Made by a program: the position numbers and the translations under genes
The notes under the pieces: generated by a model
The model's input: only the letters and a program-made list of their open reading frames with translations
Told to the model about the DNA's origin: nothing
Database searches by the model: none
Shown: one piece after another, positions 25,143 through 33,665 of the stretch
Layout of the letters: each line of letters starts with the position of its first letter
How positions within the stretch are numbered: position 1 is the first letter of the stretch
Source of the DNA: Kordia algicida
GTDB taxonomy: Bacteria; Bacteroidota; Bacteroidia; Flavobacteriales; Flavobacteriaceae
Direction: 5' to 3' (one strand)
DNA length: 64,000 nt
Assembly: GCF_051013375.1 (NCBI RefSeq)
Contig: NZ_CP142125.1

Positions 25143-26093
25143 ATGGAAAAAATTTTAATCACAGGTGGCACAGGTTTTCTTGGTCGTGCGTTGGCGCGAA
25201 AGTTCAAAGAACACTATCATGTCGTACTTTGTGGTCGAAATAATTACCTCAATGAACGCGTTCGGAAAGTGATTGGTTGTGAAGTTATTCCAATGGATAT
25301 TACCAATATGGACGCCGTTCGTGAAACATTTTCATTGACAAAACCTGACATCATCATTCACGCGGCAGCGACAAAATATGTGCATCTTGCTGAAAAGTTT
25401 CCCAACGAATGTTTGGACATCAACATTAAAGGTTCGCAAAATATAGCGCGTGTAGCAATTGAACACCAAGTGGAAACTGTCATCGGAATTTCTACCGACA
25501 AAGCAAGTGTAAAAAACAATTCGTTCTATGGATTGTCCAAACGCGTCATGGAAAAGTTATTTTTGTTAATGAATGATGATTCCAAAACGAAATTTGCCTG
25601 TGTTCGCTTCGGAAATATTGCTTGGTCTACAGGTTCGGTGTTTCCTATTTGGCAAAAAATGCTGAAAGAAAACGACAACCTCATCGAAACGACTGGCGCG
25701 CACATGCGACGTTTTATTTTTAGTCTGGATGATGCTGTAAACTTGGTCGAAAACTGTCTAAATCATATTGAACAAACGAAAGGAAAAATAGTATGTCCCG
25801 AAATGAAAACTGTGTTAATGCAAGATGCGTTAGACTGTTTTATTGAACTCAATGGCGGAAGCTATAAAAAGATTCCCGCACGCGCTGGCGAAAGTATTGA
25901 TGAGGTCATGATTGATCCGTATGAAGTTTCACAAACGACTACTATTGACTTGAATGGCGAACGCTTCTACTTAATTCACAATCATTCTGTGAAACATCCA
26001 ATTGCACATTCGGTAGCAACCGACAATCAAGAACACTTGACAAAAGACGCATTGAAACGATTATTAACTTTTGAAACTGACCATATTTTTTGA
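25143..26093 (+). CDS. NAD(P)-dependent nucleotide-sugar dehydratase/epimerase (FlaA1/PseB/CapD-like)
   Basis: 316 residues, cytoplasmic. The extended SDR Rossmann motif GGTGFLGRALARKF is at residues 8-21. ISTDKASVKNNSFYGLSKRVMEKLF (about 119-143) has the STDKA motif and the YxxxK catalytic pair of UDP-GlcNAc 4,6-dehydratases of the Polysacc_synt_2 group. VRFGNIAWSTGSVFPIW is the matching substrate loop. This group makes 4-keto-6-deoxy sugars for surface glycans or sugar-bearing metabolites. The stop overlaps the start of the nucleotidyltransferase gene by 4 bases, tying the two together. The exact sugar is not determined. Confidence 0.82.
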   Translation: MEKILITGGTGFLGRALARKFKEHYHVVLCGRNNYLNERVRKVIGCEVIPMDITNMDAVRETFSLTKPDIIIHAAATKYVHLAEKFPNECLDINIKGSQNIARVAIEHQVETVIGISTDKASVKNNSFYGLSKRVMEKLFLLMNDDSKTKFACVRFGNIAWSTGSVFPIWQKMLKENDNLIETTGAHMRRFIFSLDDAVNLVENCLNHIEQTKGKIVCPEMKTVLMQDALDCFIELNGGSYKKIPARAGESIDEVMIDPYEVSQTTTIDLNGERFYLIHNHSVKHPIAHSVATDNQEHLTKDALKRLLTFETDHIF

Positions 26094-26767
26094 TAAAACA
26101 TGCATTGATATTGGCTGCAGGACGAGGATTGCGAATGATGCCTCTAACGAGTCACACCTCAAAAGCAATGATTCAGTTTAATAATGCCATGTTGATTGCG
26201 AATTCGTTGAAACAACTTGTAAAACTCAACTTAGAAACCATCAGCATTACGGTTGGTTACAAAGGTGCTGAACTCGCGGAATACGCTATAAAAGAAGGCG
26301 TTCACAATGTATTCAATACCAACGGCAAAGGAAATTCTTGGTGGATTTACCATACCTTACTCAAACAATTAGACGAACCTGTGTTGGTTTTGACGTGTGA
26401 TAATATTGTAGAAATTGATCTCGAATGGATCTCACAACAATACCAACAATTCAATGAACCGACGTGCATGTTGATTCCAGTAAAACCAGTGAAAGGAATT
26501 GAAGGCGATTTCATTCAACATCAAAATCATAAAATCACAACATTAAGTAGAACAGAAACGACTTCTATTTACGGTTCGGGCATTCAAATTCTCAATCCGA
26601 AAAAAATAAACGGAATGACAGAAGCTGTAGAAAATTTTTATGACGTTTGGCAACAATTGATGTCGAAAGAATTGCTCGTTGCTTCGGAAACCTATACAAA
26701 AACATGGTATTCTGTCAATACGGAAGCACAATTACAGATGGCTGAAAAATTATATACAAATCGATAA
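26090..26767 (+). CDS. NTP-transferase (sugar-1-phosphate / LicC-like nucleotidyltransferase)
   Basis: 225 residues. The start is TTG at 26090, overlapping the previous stop (TTGA). Residues 5-18 (ALILAAGRGLRMMP) are the nucleotide-binding signature of GT-A-type nucleotidyltransferases; the usual PLT..PKAL motif appears as PLTSHTSKAMI. GKGNSWWIYHTLL and VLVLTCDNIVEIDLEW (Asp of the metal site, about 104) resemble small cytidylyltransferases such as LicC. It probably activates a sugar phosphate or a phospho-alcohol. The changed PKAL motif, with Ser for Pro, is a small oddity. Its operon position between the dehydratase and ACP genes suggests a role in the same product. Confidence 0.75.
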   Translation: MIKHALILAAGRGLRMMPLTSHTSKAMIQFNNAMLIANSLKQLVKLNLETISITVGYKGAELAEYAIKEGVHNVFNTNGKGNSWWIYHTLLKQLDEPVLVLTCDNIVEIDLEWISQQYQQFNEPTCMLIPVKPVKGIEGDFIQHQNHKITTLSRTETTSIYGSGIQILNPKKINGMTEAVENFYDVWQQLMSKELLVASETYTKTWYSVNTEAQLQMAEKLYTNR

Positions 26768-26775
26768 AATGTAAC

Positions 26776-26908
26776 TATTGATTTGACCAAAAACAGAAAA
26801 TAGAAACTGACAAATGAAATATTCTTTTTGCAAGGTTATTGAAAATAAAAATGGGCGTTCAGAATATTGATTTGACCAAAACAGAAAAATAGAACACATC
26901 AAATGAAA
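26776..26908 (+). repeat. Direct repeat of the acyl-carrier-protein leader
   Basis: The 44-base segment at 26776-26819 (TATTGATTTGACCAAAAACA onward to CAAATGAAA) recurs with a few changes at 26865-26908, where it ends in the ACP start codon. The first copy also has an ATG in the same place (26814), which opens an 18-codon ORF (to 26870) ending inside the second copy. Confidence 0.75.
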
Positions 26909-27142
26909 GAAAAACTAGCAAGCATTCTCACCGAGATTTTGGACGAAACTATTACGCCAAATGATATTAAAGAAGACACCAATTTGACAACCGATTTAGG
27001 AATGACTTCGTTAAATATGATGTATTTTATTCTGGAAATTGAAAATGTGTTTGGCGTGGAAGTCGATTTGGAAGAAGTCGATTTAGAAACTTTTTTCGTC
27101 TACAAAACCGTAAAAGCTTATATTGAAAAAGAGCTTGAATAA
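26903..27142 (+). CDS. Acyl carrier protein / peptidyl carrier-like protein
   Basis: 79 residues, acidic, four-helix carrier fold. The phosphopantetheine site is Ser36 in DLGMTSLNMM (the usual D-S-L reads T-S-L), followed by the helix II acidic run EIENVFGVEVDLEEVDLE. It would carry an acyl or aminoacyl group as a thioester. It is not next to fabF, so it is not the housekeeping AcpP. The gene lies 3 bases before a GT-B-like transferase and upstream of a radical SAM enzyme. An adenylating enzyme and an LLM monooxygenase occur downstream, which points to carrier-bound tailoring of a substrate. Confidence 0.85.
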   Translation: MKEKLASILTEILDETITPNDIKEDTNLTTDLGMTSLNMMYFILEIENVFGVEVDLEEVDLETFFVYKTVKAYIEKELE

Positions 27143-27145
27143 CGC

Positions 27146-28249
27146 ATGAATTCTACCAAATCACATACCATCAACATACTTACTTCCGTTATTGGATACG
27201 GAATTTACTTTCCTGCGTTGATCGTGTATGAGCAATTGAAAGCGCTACATTACAATGTGAATATCTACATCATTGAACGTTATTTTGACGAAAAGGCAAC
27301 TTCCGAATTTGAACTTACCAAAACAGCTTTTCAAAAAGATGTGCGTTTGGTGCAAATTGCGTCACGAATTCCTGTAAAATACACCAAAAAACTAAGCGAC
27401 GAGAAAACAGAACGATTGTTCCAAAACTGGTCTAACAACAACACTACGCATTTTTTATGCTTTTCTGGTTTGTGGTTGGAAACCTTGCAAGATTATAAAA
27501 AGCAACAACCAAATTGCGTGATTGATATCTGTCGTGTAGATTCGGCAGTTTCTTCCACTTGGGAAGCCTTGTTGCGACATAAAAACCTAATTACCAACGA
27601 TGTTTCTTTTTTTGATGCGAAAGCAACTAAAATTAATTATGTGTTGAATATTCCTGAAATCAAGCCACTTCCCTATTCCGAACGTTCTCAAAACGTTACA
27701 ATTCACGGTGGCGGTTGGGATTTGGGCGATTTTACTTCGAAAACGGAACAATTTACCAAAGACTTCCATGTGAACCTAATTGTGAATGGTTTGCAGGAAC
27801 TTTCAGCTAAAAATATCACATTGTTTGCCAATCAACCGAATTGGAATCCGTTGTATGAAAATGGTTTTCCTCCTTTCGGGAGAATGGACTCAACTTCAAA
27901 ACTAGCTTTAGAAAACTACGAAAAGCATCCTGGAATTTTGACCGTTTTAGCCAAAAGTAAAGCGATTGTCAGCAAACCCGGCGGCATGACGTTGATGGAT
28001 TCTTTGATTACGGAAACGCCGTTATTGTTTTTAAAATCCGTTGGAAAGAACGAAAATAGCAATCAGCAACTTTGGGAAAATTTACAACTCGGAATTTCCT
28101 TAGAAGCTTGGCAACAAAGCAAAGATAAAACAGCACTTTTACAAGAAATGCAATCGCGAATTCTTGCTGTAAAAACAGAAACACCTTGTTTCATACAAAC
28201 GTATACAAATTTAGTCGCTAACTCATCTATATATGCAACCAAAAAGTAA
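27146..28249 (+). CDS. Glycosyltransferase-like protein (GT-B fold)
   Basis: 367 residues, cytoplasmic. An N-terminal Rossmann-like half opens with INILTSVIGYGIYFPALIVYEQLK. The C-terminal half has the donor-binding signature SKPGGMTLMDSLITETPLLFL (about 273-293), which parallels the GGxT..E.l loop of MurG/UGT-type GT-B enzymes. A middle segment TIHGGGWDLGDF probably carries the linker glycine loop. The donor and acceptor are not predictable; an activated sugar made by the two upstream enzymes is a natural candidate. It overlaps the radical SAM gene by 17 bases, showing tight coupling. The family is probable, not certain. Confidence 0.6.
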   Translation: MNSTKSHTINILTSVIGYGIYFPALIVYEQLKALHYNVNIYIIERYFDEKATSEFELTKTAFQKDVRLVQIASRIPVKYTKKLSDEKTERLFQNWSNNNTTHFLCFSGLWLETLQDYKKQQPNCVIDICRVDSAVSSTWEALLRHKNLITNDVSFFDAKATKINYVLNIPEIKPLPYSERSQNVTIHGGGWDLGDFTSKTEQFTKDFHVNLIVNGLQELSAKNITLFANQPNWNPLYENGFPPFGRMDSTSKLALENYEKHPGILTVLAKSKAIVSKPGGMTLMDSLITETPLLFLKSVGKNENSNQQLWENLQLGISLEAWQQSKDKTALLQEMQSRILAVKTETPCFIQTYTNLVANSSIYATKK

Positions 28250-29408
28250 TAAACCGTACAAAAAAGAAGCGTTGCAACGCTTTAAAGAAAAGATCGATTT
28301 TACGCGAAAATGCTATACGGAACGCATGAAAGATCCAACGTATGCGACAAAAGTTCCGCAAGAAATCGGTTTAAAGTTAACGAATCGTTGCGATTTGCGT
28401 TGTACACATTGTTTTCAATGGAATGATATTGGATTTCATAGAGAATTAGACAAAAAAGAAGTGAAAGTGCAAGGTGATTTGGATATTGGTATTGTCAAAA
28501 AATTGTTGGAACAAACCCGCGAGCAAAAGTCACATATTTATTTGTGGGGCGGCGAACCAATGATTTACGCCTATTGGAACGAATTGGTGGAATTGTTAGC
28601 AAACGATCAGCGAGATACGGTAGTTTGTACAAATGGTTTGTCGATCAAACGGAAGATAGATTCTTTGGTGAAAATCTCGGAAAAACTAACGACTTTGGTA
28701 AGTGTGGAAGGTTTGGAAGCTCAGCATGACAAGTTACGCGGAAAAGGAACGTTTCAAAAAATCATGAGTAATCTCGATCATTTAATTTCGTTACAACAAC
28801 AGGGAATTTACAAAGGTCATATTTCGATTGCGGCGGTTTTTAGCGAAGATTTGATTCCGCATTTGTACGAATGTTGTGAATATTTTGAATCGAAAGGAAT
28901 TGATACCTTGTATTTTAATTTCCCTTGGTATATTCCTGAAGACGAAGCGGAAAAGATGACTAATTTTTATAATGATAATTTTACTTGGTTGGAAAGACCG
29001 CGCATTCGCAAGCGTACTTGGGAATCGTTTGACTTTCATATTGATATGAAATTGTATGATGATTTGTTGGCGCAGATTCGCCGTATTTTGGAAAAAACTT
29101 GGAACATTCGCATTCGTTTTCAACCTGATTTGGAGTTGCATGAAATGGAAGCATATCTCAAAGGGAAATCGGAAGCACCATCGTGTAAAGCGACGTGTTT
29201 GGGAATTTCCAATCGTATGGACGTGATGCCTTCTGGAAATGTGGTTTCCTGTAAAAAGTTTACCGAATTTAAGATGGGAAATTTATATGAAAACGACATG
29301 AACGAAGTTTGGCATGGCGACACGTTTACCAAATTCCGCGAAACACATAATAACGAATTGATGCCGATTTGTTCGAAGTGTGAGATTTTGTTTTCTAATG
29401 GGATGTGA
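28233..29408 (+). CDS. Radical SAM / SPASM domain enzyme
   Basis: 391 residues. The radical SAM CxxxCxxC cluster is Cys53-Cys57-Cys60 (NRCDLRCTHCF). The GGEPMIYAYW motif near residue 106 binds SAM. A SPASM-type C-terminus carries cysteines at CKATCLG, GNVVSCKKF and ICSKCEILF (about 310-387), giving ligands for auxiliary Fe-S clusters. Such enzymes oxidise or crosslink peptides, or modify sugars and small molecules. No RiPP precursor is adjacent, although six GG-leader peptides exist elsewhere in the window. In this operon with ACP and a GT-B-like enzyme, a carrier-bound or sugar substrate is as likely as a peptide. Confidence 0.85.
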   Translation: MQPKSNKPYKKEALQRFKEKIDFTRKCYTERMKDPTYATKVPQEIGLKLTNRCDLRCTHCFQWNDIGFHRELDKKEVKVQGDLDIGIVKKLLEQTREQKSHIYLWGGEPMIYAYWNELVELLANDQRDTVVCTNGLSIKRKIDSLVKISEKLTTLVSVEGLEAQHDKLRGKGTFQKIMSNLDHLISLQQQGIYKGHISIAAVFSEDLIPHLYECCEYFESKGIDTLYFNFPWYIPEDEAEKMTNFYNDNFTWLERPRIRKRTWESFDFHIDMKLYDDLLAQIRRILEKTWNIRIRFQPDLELHEMEAYLKGKSEAPSCKATCLGISNRMDVMPSGNVVSCKKFTEFKMGNLYENDMNEVWHGDTFTKFRETHNNELMPICSKCEILFSNGM

Positions 29409-29604
29409 TCTTGACTGTGTTTGATTAATTGGGTTTTGGGTTTTGGGTTTTCTTAGGAAAATTTTAAAAAAACATTTATATTAGGATTAAAAATCAGTTG
29501 GGTTTATAAAATTATTGAGTTGTGTGATGGTTATTATTATTCTCCGCATTTTTTTATTTCAATTTTTATTCTAAATTTGTAACCAATGTATAAGGTTGTG
29601 TAAT

Positions 29605-30846
29605 ATGGTTACAAAAGATTATTATTCGCTTTCTGAAGCAGCTAAAATTTTAGGTAAAAGTAAAGAAACTTTACGAAGATGGGATAGAGATGGTAAATTA
29701 GAGGCTGTTCGCGAACCAATAAGTAATTATCGAGTTTATAAAAAAACTCAATTAGAAATGTTTTCAGATTTATTATCTAATGATACAGAAGATAAAGTTG
29801 ATAATTCCGTAATTCCATTAAAAGATTATCGTGTTTTAGAGTTGTTTGCAGGTGCAGGTGGTTTAGCCATAGGTTTGGAAAAAGCAGGAATTAAATGTGT
29901 TGCATTAAATGAAATTGACAAATGGGCTTGTCAAACATTAAGAGAGAATAGACCGGATTGGAATGTTTTAGAAGGCAATATTAAATCATTTGATTTTAGT
30001 AAGTATAAAGACAAAGTTGAAATTGTCACAGGTGGTTTTCCGTGTCAAGCTTTCAGTTATGCAGGAAAAAGACTTGGGTTAGAAGATGCGAGAGGAACTT
30101 TATTTTATGAATTCGCAAGAGTTGTAAAAGAAGTAAGTCCTCCAATTTGTATTGGCGAAAATGTTAAAGGTTTATTGTCACACGAAAAAGGTCAGACTTT
30201 ACAAGGTATGATATCTATTCTTGATGAAATAGGCTATAACGTTATGCCTGTTCAAGTCTTGAAAGCAATTAACTATAAAGTACCTCAAAAAAGAGAAAGA
30301 TTAATTTTGGTAGGGATAAGAAAAGACATTGACATTAAGTATGATTATCCAAAACCACATAATAAAATTTATAATTTATCTGATGCTTTAAAGAAAGGTG
30401 AATTATATGATAATAATGTTCCGAAATCTGAAGGCTCAAAATATCCTGACCATAAGAAAGAAGTTCTAGATTTAGTTCCTCCAAAAGGTTATTGGCGAGA
30501 TTTACCAGTTGAAATTCAAAAAGAATTTATGGGTAAGAGTTTTTATTTGGGTGGTGGGAAAACAGGAATTGCAAGAAGAATTGGTTGGGACGAACCTTGC
30601 TTAACTCTTACTTGCAGTCCAGCTCAAAAACAAACAGAAAGATGTCATCCAGATGAAACAAGACCTTTTACAGTTAGAGAATATGCAAGAATTCAAACAT
30701 TTCCAGACGATTGGAAATTTATGGGCTCAATTTCTCAACAATATAAACAGATAGGAAATGCTGTTCCTTGTAATTTAGGACAAGAAGTTGGTTATTCGAT
30801 TGTTAAATTTTTAAATGATTACTATAGTTTGTCAAATCCTAAATAA
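29605..30846 (+). CDS. DNA (cytosine-5) methyltransferase with N-terminal MerR-like HTH
   Basis: 413 residues from ATG 29605; an in-frame TTG at 29596 is an alternative. Residues 6-52 form an excisionase/MerR-type HTH (YYSLSEAAKILGKSKETLRR). The C5-methyltransferase motifs follow in order: I LELFAGAGGLAIGLEKAG (78-95), IV GGFPCQAFSYAGKR with catalytic Cys147, VI ENVKGLL (185-191), VIII QKRERLILVG, and X IGNAVP near residue 387. It modifies cytosine to protect DNA from the convergent restriction gene, whose 3' end it overlaps by 25 bases. The HTH may autoregulate the pair, a known arrangement in some systems. It interrupts the biosynthetic operon, so it was probably acquired. Confidence 0.93.
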   Translation: MVTKDYYSLSEAAKILGKSKETLRRWDRDGKLEAVREPISNYRVYKKTQLEMFSDLLSNDTEDKVDNSVIPLKDYRVLELFAGAGGLAIGLEKAGIKCVALNEIDKWACQTLRENRPDWNVLEGNIKSFDFSKYKDKVEIVTGGFPCQAFSYAGKRLGLEDARGTLFYEFARVVKEVSPPICIGENVKGLLSHEKGQTLQGMISILDEIGYNVMPVQVLKAINYKVPQKRERLILVGIRKDIDIKYDYPKPHNKIYNLSDALKKGELYDNNVPKSEGSKYPDHKKEVLDLVPPKGYWRDLPVEIQKEFMGKSFYLGGGKTGIARRIGWDEPCLTLTCSPAQKQTERCHPDETRPFTVREYARIQTFPDDWKFMGSISQQYKQIGNAVPCNLGQEVGYSIVKFLNDYYSLSNPK

Positions 30847-31589
30847 TAGTTGTAATTACTAAAAGTAATTTCGTCAATTATACTTCTGTTTGATTTAGCA
30901 ATGTCAGCAGTAAATTCTTTCATTGCTGTACTTTCTACATTGTCGCTTTTTTGGTCGTCAGGAATGGTTGCCAAAAAGTCGTCAATTGCTTGTGGAAGAT
31001 TTTGGTATAATTCAAATAACGAATTGTCTTTTCCTGTTATAATTTTGTATAACTGGTCTCCTGAAATAATAAGTACATTTTTGTCTGTGTATTCTGTTTT
31101 TTTATGAGAAAAACACCATTGTTTATTTGTCGATTTTTTGTCCAAAATTCTTGCGAAATAAGCTTTTGAACCAGGATTTTTATTAATTTCTCCTTTCAGT
31201 TTTGTAAATATACTTTTATTGTCTTCTCCTTTTACTGTGTTATGCTTATTTTTTAATTCAATGAAAACTTTATTATCTTCAGATTTTATGTCAATTCCAG
31301 CGGGAACTTTTGAATAACCATGAACGCCGTTTAATATATTCTCATGAAAGTCTCCAATTGCATTGACGATTGTTCTATCTACCTGTCTTGATATTTCTTT
31401 TTCAATTAAATCTTCATCATTTAAATTATTGAATTTTTTATCAAAAAGCATTTTGAATACATCAACTTTGTTCTTGTTAAAATCAGTTTTTGTATATGAA
31501 GCTTTAGCCTTCAGATATTTAGTATATAATTCGGAAATACAACTTATTAAATGTTCGTCAGATACAAAGTCGACATATTTATTTGGCAT
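30822..31589 (-). CDS. Type II restriction endonuclease, Eco47II family
   Basis: 255 residues. The sequence FVSDEHLISCISELYTKY at the start and, near residues 30-125, KVDVFKMLFDKKFNNLN, EISRQVDRTIVNAIGDFHENIL, GIDIKSEDNKVFIELKNKHNTVKGED (the PD-ExK-like core, with the Asp and the ELKNK) match Eco47II/Sau96I-type endonucleases. These cut GGNCC, and a C5-methyltransferase is their usual partner, as found here convergently. The tail-to-tail overlap of 25 bases fits a compact mobile cassette. The cut site is inferred from the family, not shown. The protein looks intact and is very AT-rich in codon use. Confidence 0.88.
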   Translation of the reverse strand: MPNKYVDFVSDEHLISCISELYTKYLKAKASYTKTDFNKNKVDVFKMLFDKKFNNLNDEDLIEKEISRQVDRTIVNAIGDFHENILNGVHGYSKVPAGIDIKSEDNKVFIELKNKHNTVKGEDNKSIFTKLKGEINKNPGSKAYFARILDKKSTNKQWCFSHKKTEYTDKNVLIISGDQLYKIITGKDNSLFELYQNLPQAIDDFLATIPDDQKSDNVESTAMKEFTADIAKSNRSIIDEITFSNYNYYLGFDKL

Positions 31590-32007
31590 AATCAGTTTTT
31601 TTGATTCGATTAACGAATTTATGAATTATTTATTTTTTTGATACAAAAAAGTTTTCTCATATACATGCTAATGTATATATACACAAAATTCCGCATATCA
31701 CACTATACTAATAAATAATAGAAACTAGTTCTAAATCAACTCACCATTATTCTCCATAAATGTAAAACAAAACCCACACATACACAATGTGGTTTTCCGT
31801 AAAGTTATCAAAGAAAAATAATTAGCAAGCCAAAATAACGCAAGCATTGGTGTGTTATTCTTAGTGACTTTTACAAAACAACATCAAAGTGTTGACTTTC
31901 CAATATTTTCCCTACTTTTAAAAAGAAAGCAAAACTAAATGCTTTTATATAATTTTTTAGCAAGTAGAAAACTTAAAACAAATTAATTAATACAGTCCTA
32001 AAAAACA
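31590..32007. other. Intergenic region downstream of the restriction cassette
   Basis: 418 AT-rich bases between the restriction gene start and the next plus-strand gene. A weak dyad (AAAACCCACACAT / ATGTGGTTTT, 31770-31796) is visible. No ORF, tRNA or flanking repeat that would mark the cassette edge was found. Confidence 0.4.
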
Positions 32008-32349
32008 TTGGAATCAAGATTATTATATAGCGCAACCGATTATTTAAAATCAAGTATTCATTGGAATAAAACAGCAAATGAGGAATGGATTTACTTTGGA
32101 GTCGATAAAAATATTGATTCCAATTTGATTCATAAAATAATCAACGAACACTTTAATGAAGAAGACATTTTCTTTGTTCACGAAAGAGAGAATTCAGAGC
32201 TTCTTGACAGTCAAAAGAATAAGAAAATAATGACATCAATTGTTGAAAAGAAAAACTTTTTTCTTTGGAACAGAAAACTAACCAAAGTAATTGAATTCAG
32301 TAATATTGGAGTTTTAAGATTTGGGCAACTTGATAAACTTGAAGCTTAA
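32008..32349 (+). CDS. Hypothetical protein, 113 residues (TTG start)
   Basis: I recognise no family. The chosen start is TTG at 32008. The sequence is hydrophilic, with an alternating alpha/beta pattern (LLYSATDYLKSSIHW, EWIYFGVDKNID, LIHKIINEHFNEEDIFFVHERE, IGVLRFGQLDKLEA). There is no signal peptide. It ends 10 bases before the adenylating enzyme start, so it may be co-transcribed with it, or it may have arrived with the restriction cassette. Its AT-rich codon use resembles the restriction genes more than the operon. A toxin-immunity-type protein is possible but not supported. Confidence 0.45.
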   Translation: MESRLLYSATDYLKSSIHWNKTANEEWIYFGVDKNIDSNLIHKIINEHFNEEDIFFVHERENSELLDSQKNKKIMTSIVEKKNFFLWNRKLTKVIEFSNIGVLRFGQLDKLEA

Positions 32350-32359
32350 TTTTAAAAGT

Positions 32360-33664
32360 ATGAACCTACACAATTTCATAGCAAACAGAAAACCTGATGC
32401 AGTCTATCTGCAAACAGAGAAAGCTGCGTATACGTATGCGGAATTGTTTTCGTTTGTGAACGATTTTGAAAAAGAGTTTTTGTCAGATGCGAATGAAATT
32501 TTTGCCTTAAAAGTTAAAGATCAAGCGTTGTTGGTGTTTTGTAGTTGGGCATGCATGATACATCGAAAATCGTTTGTGTTATTGCCGTTTGATATAGATC
32601 GTAATTTAGAAGAACGTTTGTTGACAGAAGCTTCTTGTAATGTATTGATTTCCTCCAAAGAAAATCTTTCTACATCTTTTGGAATTGGTAATTTGACAAG
32701 CAAACGTATCAAATCAGCAATAGTAAAAAAAGAGGAATCACAGATTTCTAAGATTGGATTTTTATCGAGCGGAACAACAGGAAAACCAAAACTGATTTGG
32801 AATACGTCACAACAATTTGGCACAAGTTTGACTACGACATACGAACATGATTTTATGCCATATACGAAAGCGCAAAAGGTATTGATTACACCATTTTTGA
32901 CACATTCCTACGGTTTTAGTGCATTGCTCGAATATACACAAGGAAAAAGCACCATTTTGATTCCGAGTGAAGCTTCGTTTGCAGGAATTTTTCGGTTGAT
33001 GGGGAAAAAGGAAATTCAAGCGCAAGTAACGGCAATTGAAGCCGTTCCGTATTTTTATAAACAGTTGATTGTGTTTCAAAAGAAGATTCATTTTAGTAAT
33101 TTGAAACATATTGGTTTTGGTGGCGATTTTGTACATGATTCGTTGTTGCAATCGCTTTGCAATGCGTATGAAGATATTTCGTTTTCAGTGCGTTACGGAG
33201 TTTCTGAGATTCCTTCGGTGATTGGTTTGAATATGTTTACACGTTTGGAAGATAATACCAATTCATATGAAATTCATCCGCGATATACGGTAACAACAGC
33301 AGATGAAATTGTAGTTTCAAACAATTATAATGCTACACAAATTGCTACAGGCGACATCGGTTTTATGGAAGATGAACGATTGTTTGTGATTGATCGGAAA
33401 GCTTCGTTTTTGAAAGTGAAAGGGTATAAAGTTTCGCCAAATTTTATTGAAAAAGTGTTTATCGATTCTGGAATGATTCAAGAAGTTCACGTGTTGACAA
33501 AGAATGATACGCTGATTGCAAAGTTAATTCCGCTAGAAAATTATGATAAAGTTGGTTTGAAGAATTATCTTAGAAGTCAATTGCCTAATTATGCAATTCC
33601 AGATAAAATTATGATCGTAGAAACCATTGAACGCACACAAACAGGAAAGATAATTAGACAGTAA
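32360..33664 (+). CDS. AMP-forming adenylating enzyme (acyl/aminoacyl-ACP ligase-like)
   Basis: 434 residues from the ATG at 32360; an upstream TTG would add 13 residues but lacks support. The ANL-family motifs are present: the P-loop-like SSGTTGKPKLIW (136-147), VRYGVSEIPSVIG near residue 275 (A5-type), ATGDIGFMEDERLFVIDRKASFLKVKGYKVSP near residue 330 (A7/A8), and the catalytic lysine in RTQTGKIIRQ at the extreme C-terminus. It is shorter than typical 500-residue members, as in stand-alone domains that load an ACP. The partner is probably the carrier at 26903. It is separated from the LLM monooxygenase by 1 base. The substrate is unknown. Confidence 0.85.
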   Translation: MNLHNFIANRKPDAVYLQTEKAAYTYAELFSFVNDFEKEFLSDANEIFALKVKDQALLVFCSWACMIHRKSFVLLPFDIDRNLEERLLTEASCNVLISSKENLSTSFGIGNLTSKRIKSAIVKKEESQISKIGFLSSGTTGKPKLIWNTSQQFGTSLTTTYEHDFMPYTKAQKVLITPFLTHSYGFSALLEYTQGKSTILIPSEASFAGIFRLMGKKEIQAQVTAIEAVPYFYKQLIVFQKKIHFSNLKHIGFGGDFVHDSLLQSLCNAYEDISFSVRYGVSEIPSVIGLNMFTRLEDNTNSYEIHPRYTVTTADEIVVSNNYNATQIATGDIGFMEDERLFVIDRKASFLKVKGYKVSPNFIEKVFIDSGMIQEVHVLTKNDTLIAKLIPLENYDKVGLKNYLRSQLPNYAIPDKIMIVETIERTQTGKIIRQ

Positions 33665-33665
33665 T

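Noticed and set aside
26814..26870. 18-codon ORF upstream of the ACP gene as a real gene
   Set aside because: It arises from the duplicated leader and has no protein-like features. It is kept only as part of the repeat observation.
28233..29408. Radical SAM/SPASM enzyme as the direct maturase of the GG-leader peptides
   Set aside because: No precursor lies within its operon and the nearest is about 7 kb away on the other strand. The operon context points to a carrier-bound or sugar substrate. It stays possible but unsupported.
29428..29452. GGGTTTT repeated three times, telomere- or G-quadruplex-like
   Set aside because: Only three short units in a gap, no fourth G-run and no similar site elsewhere. 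Probably chance in AT-rich DNA.
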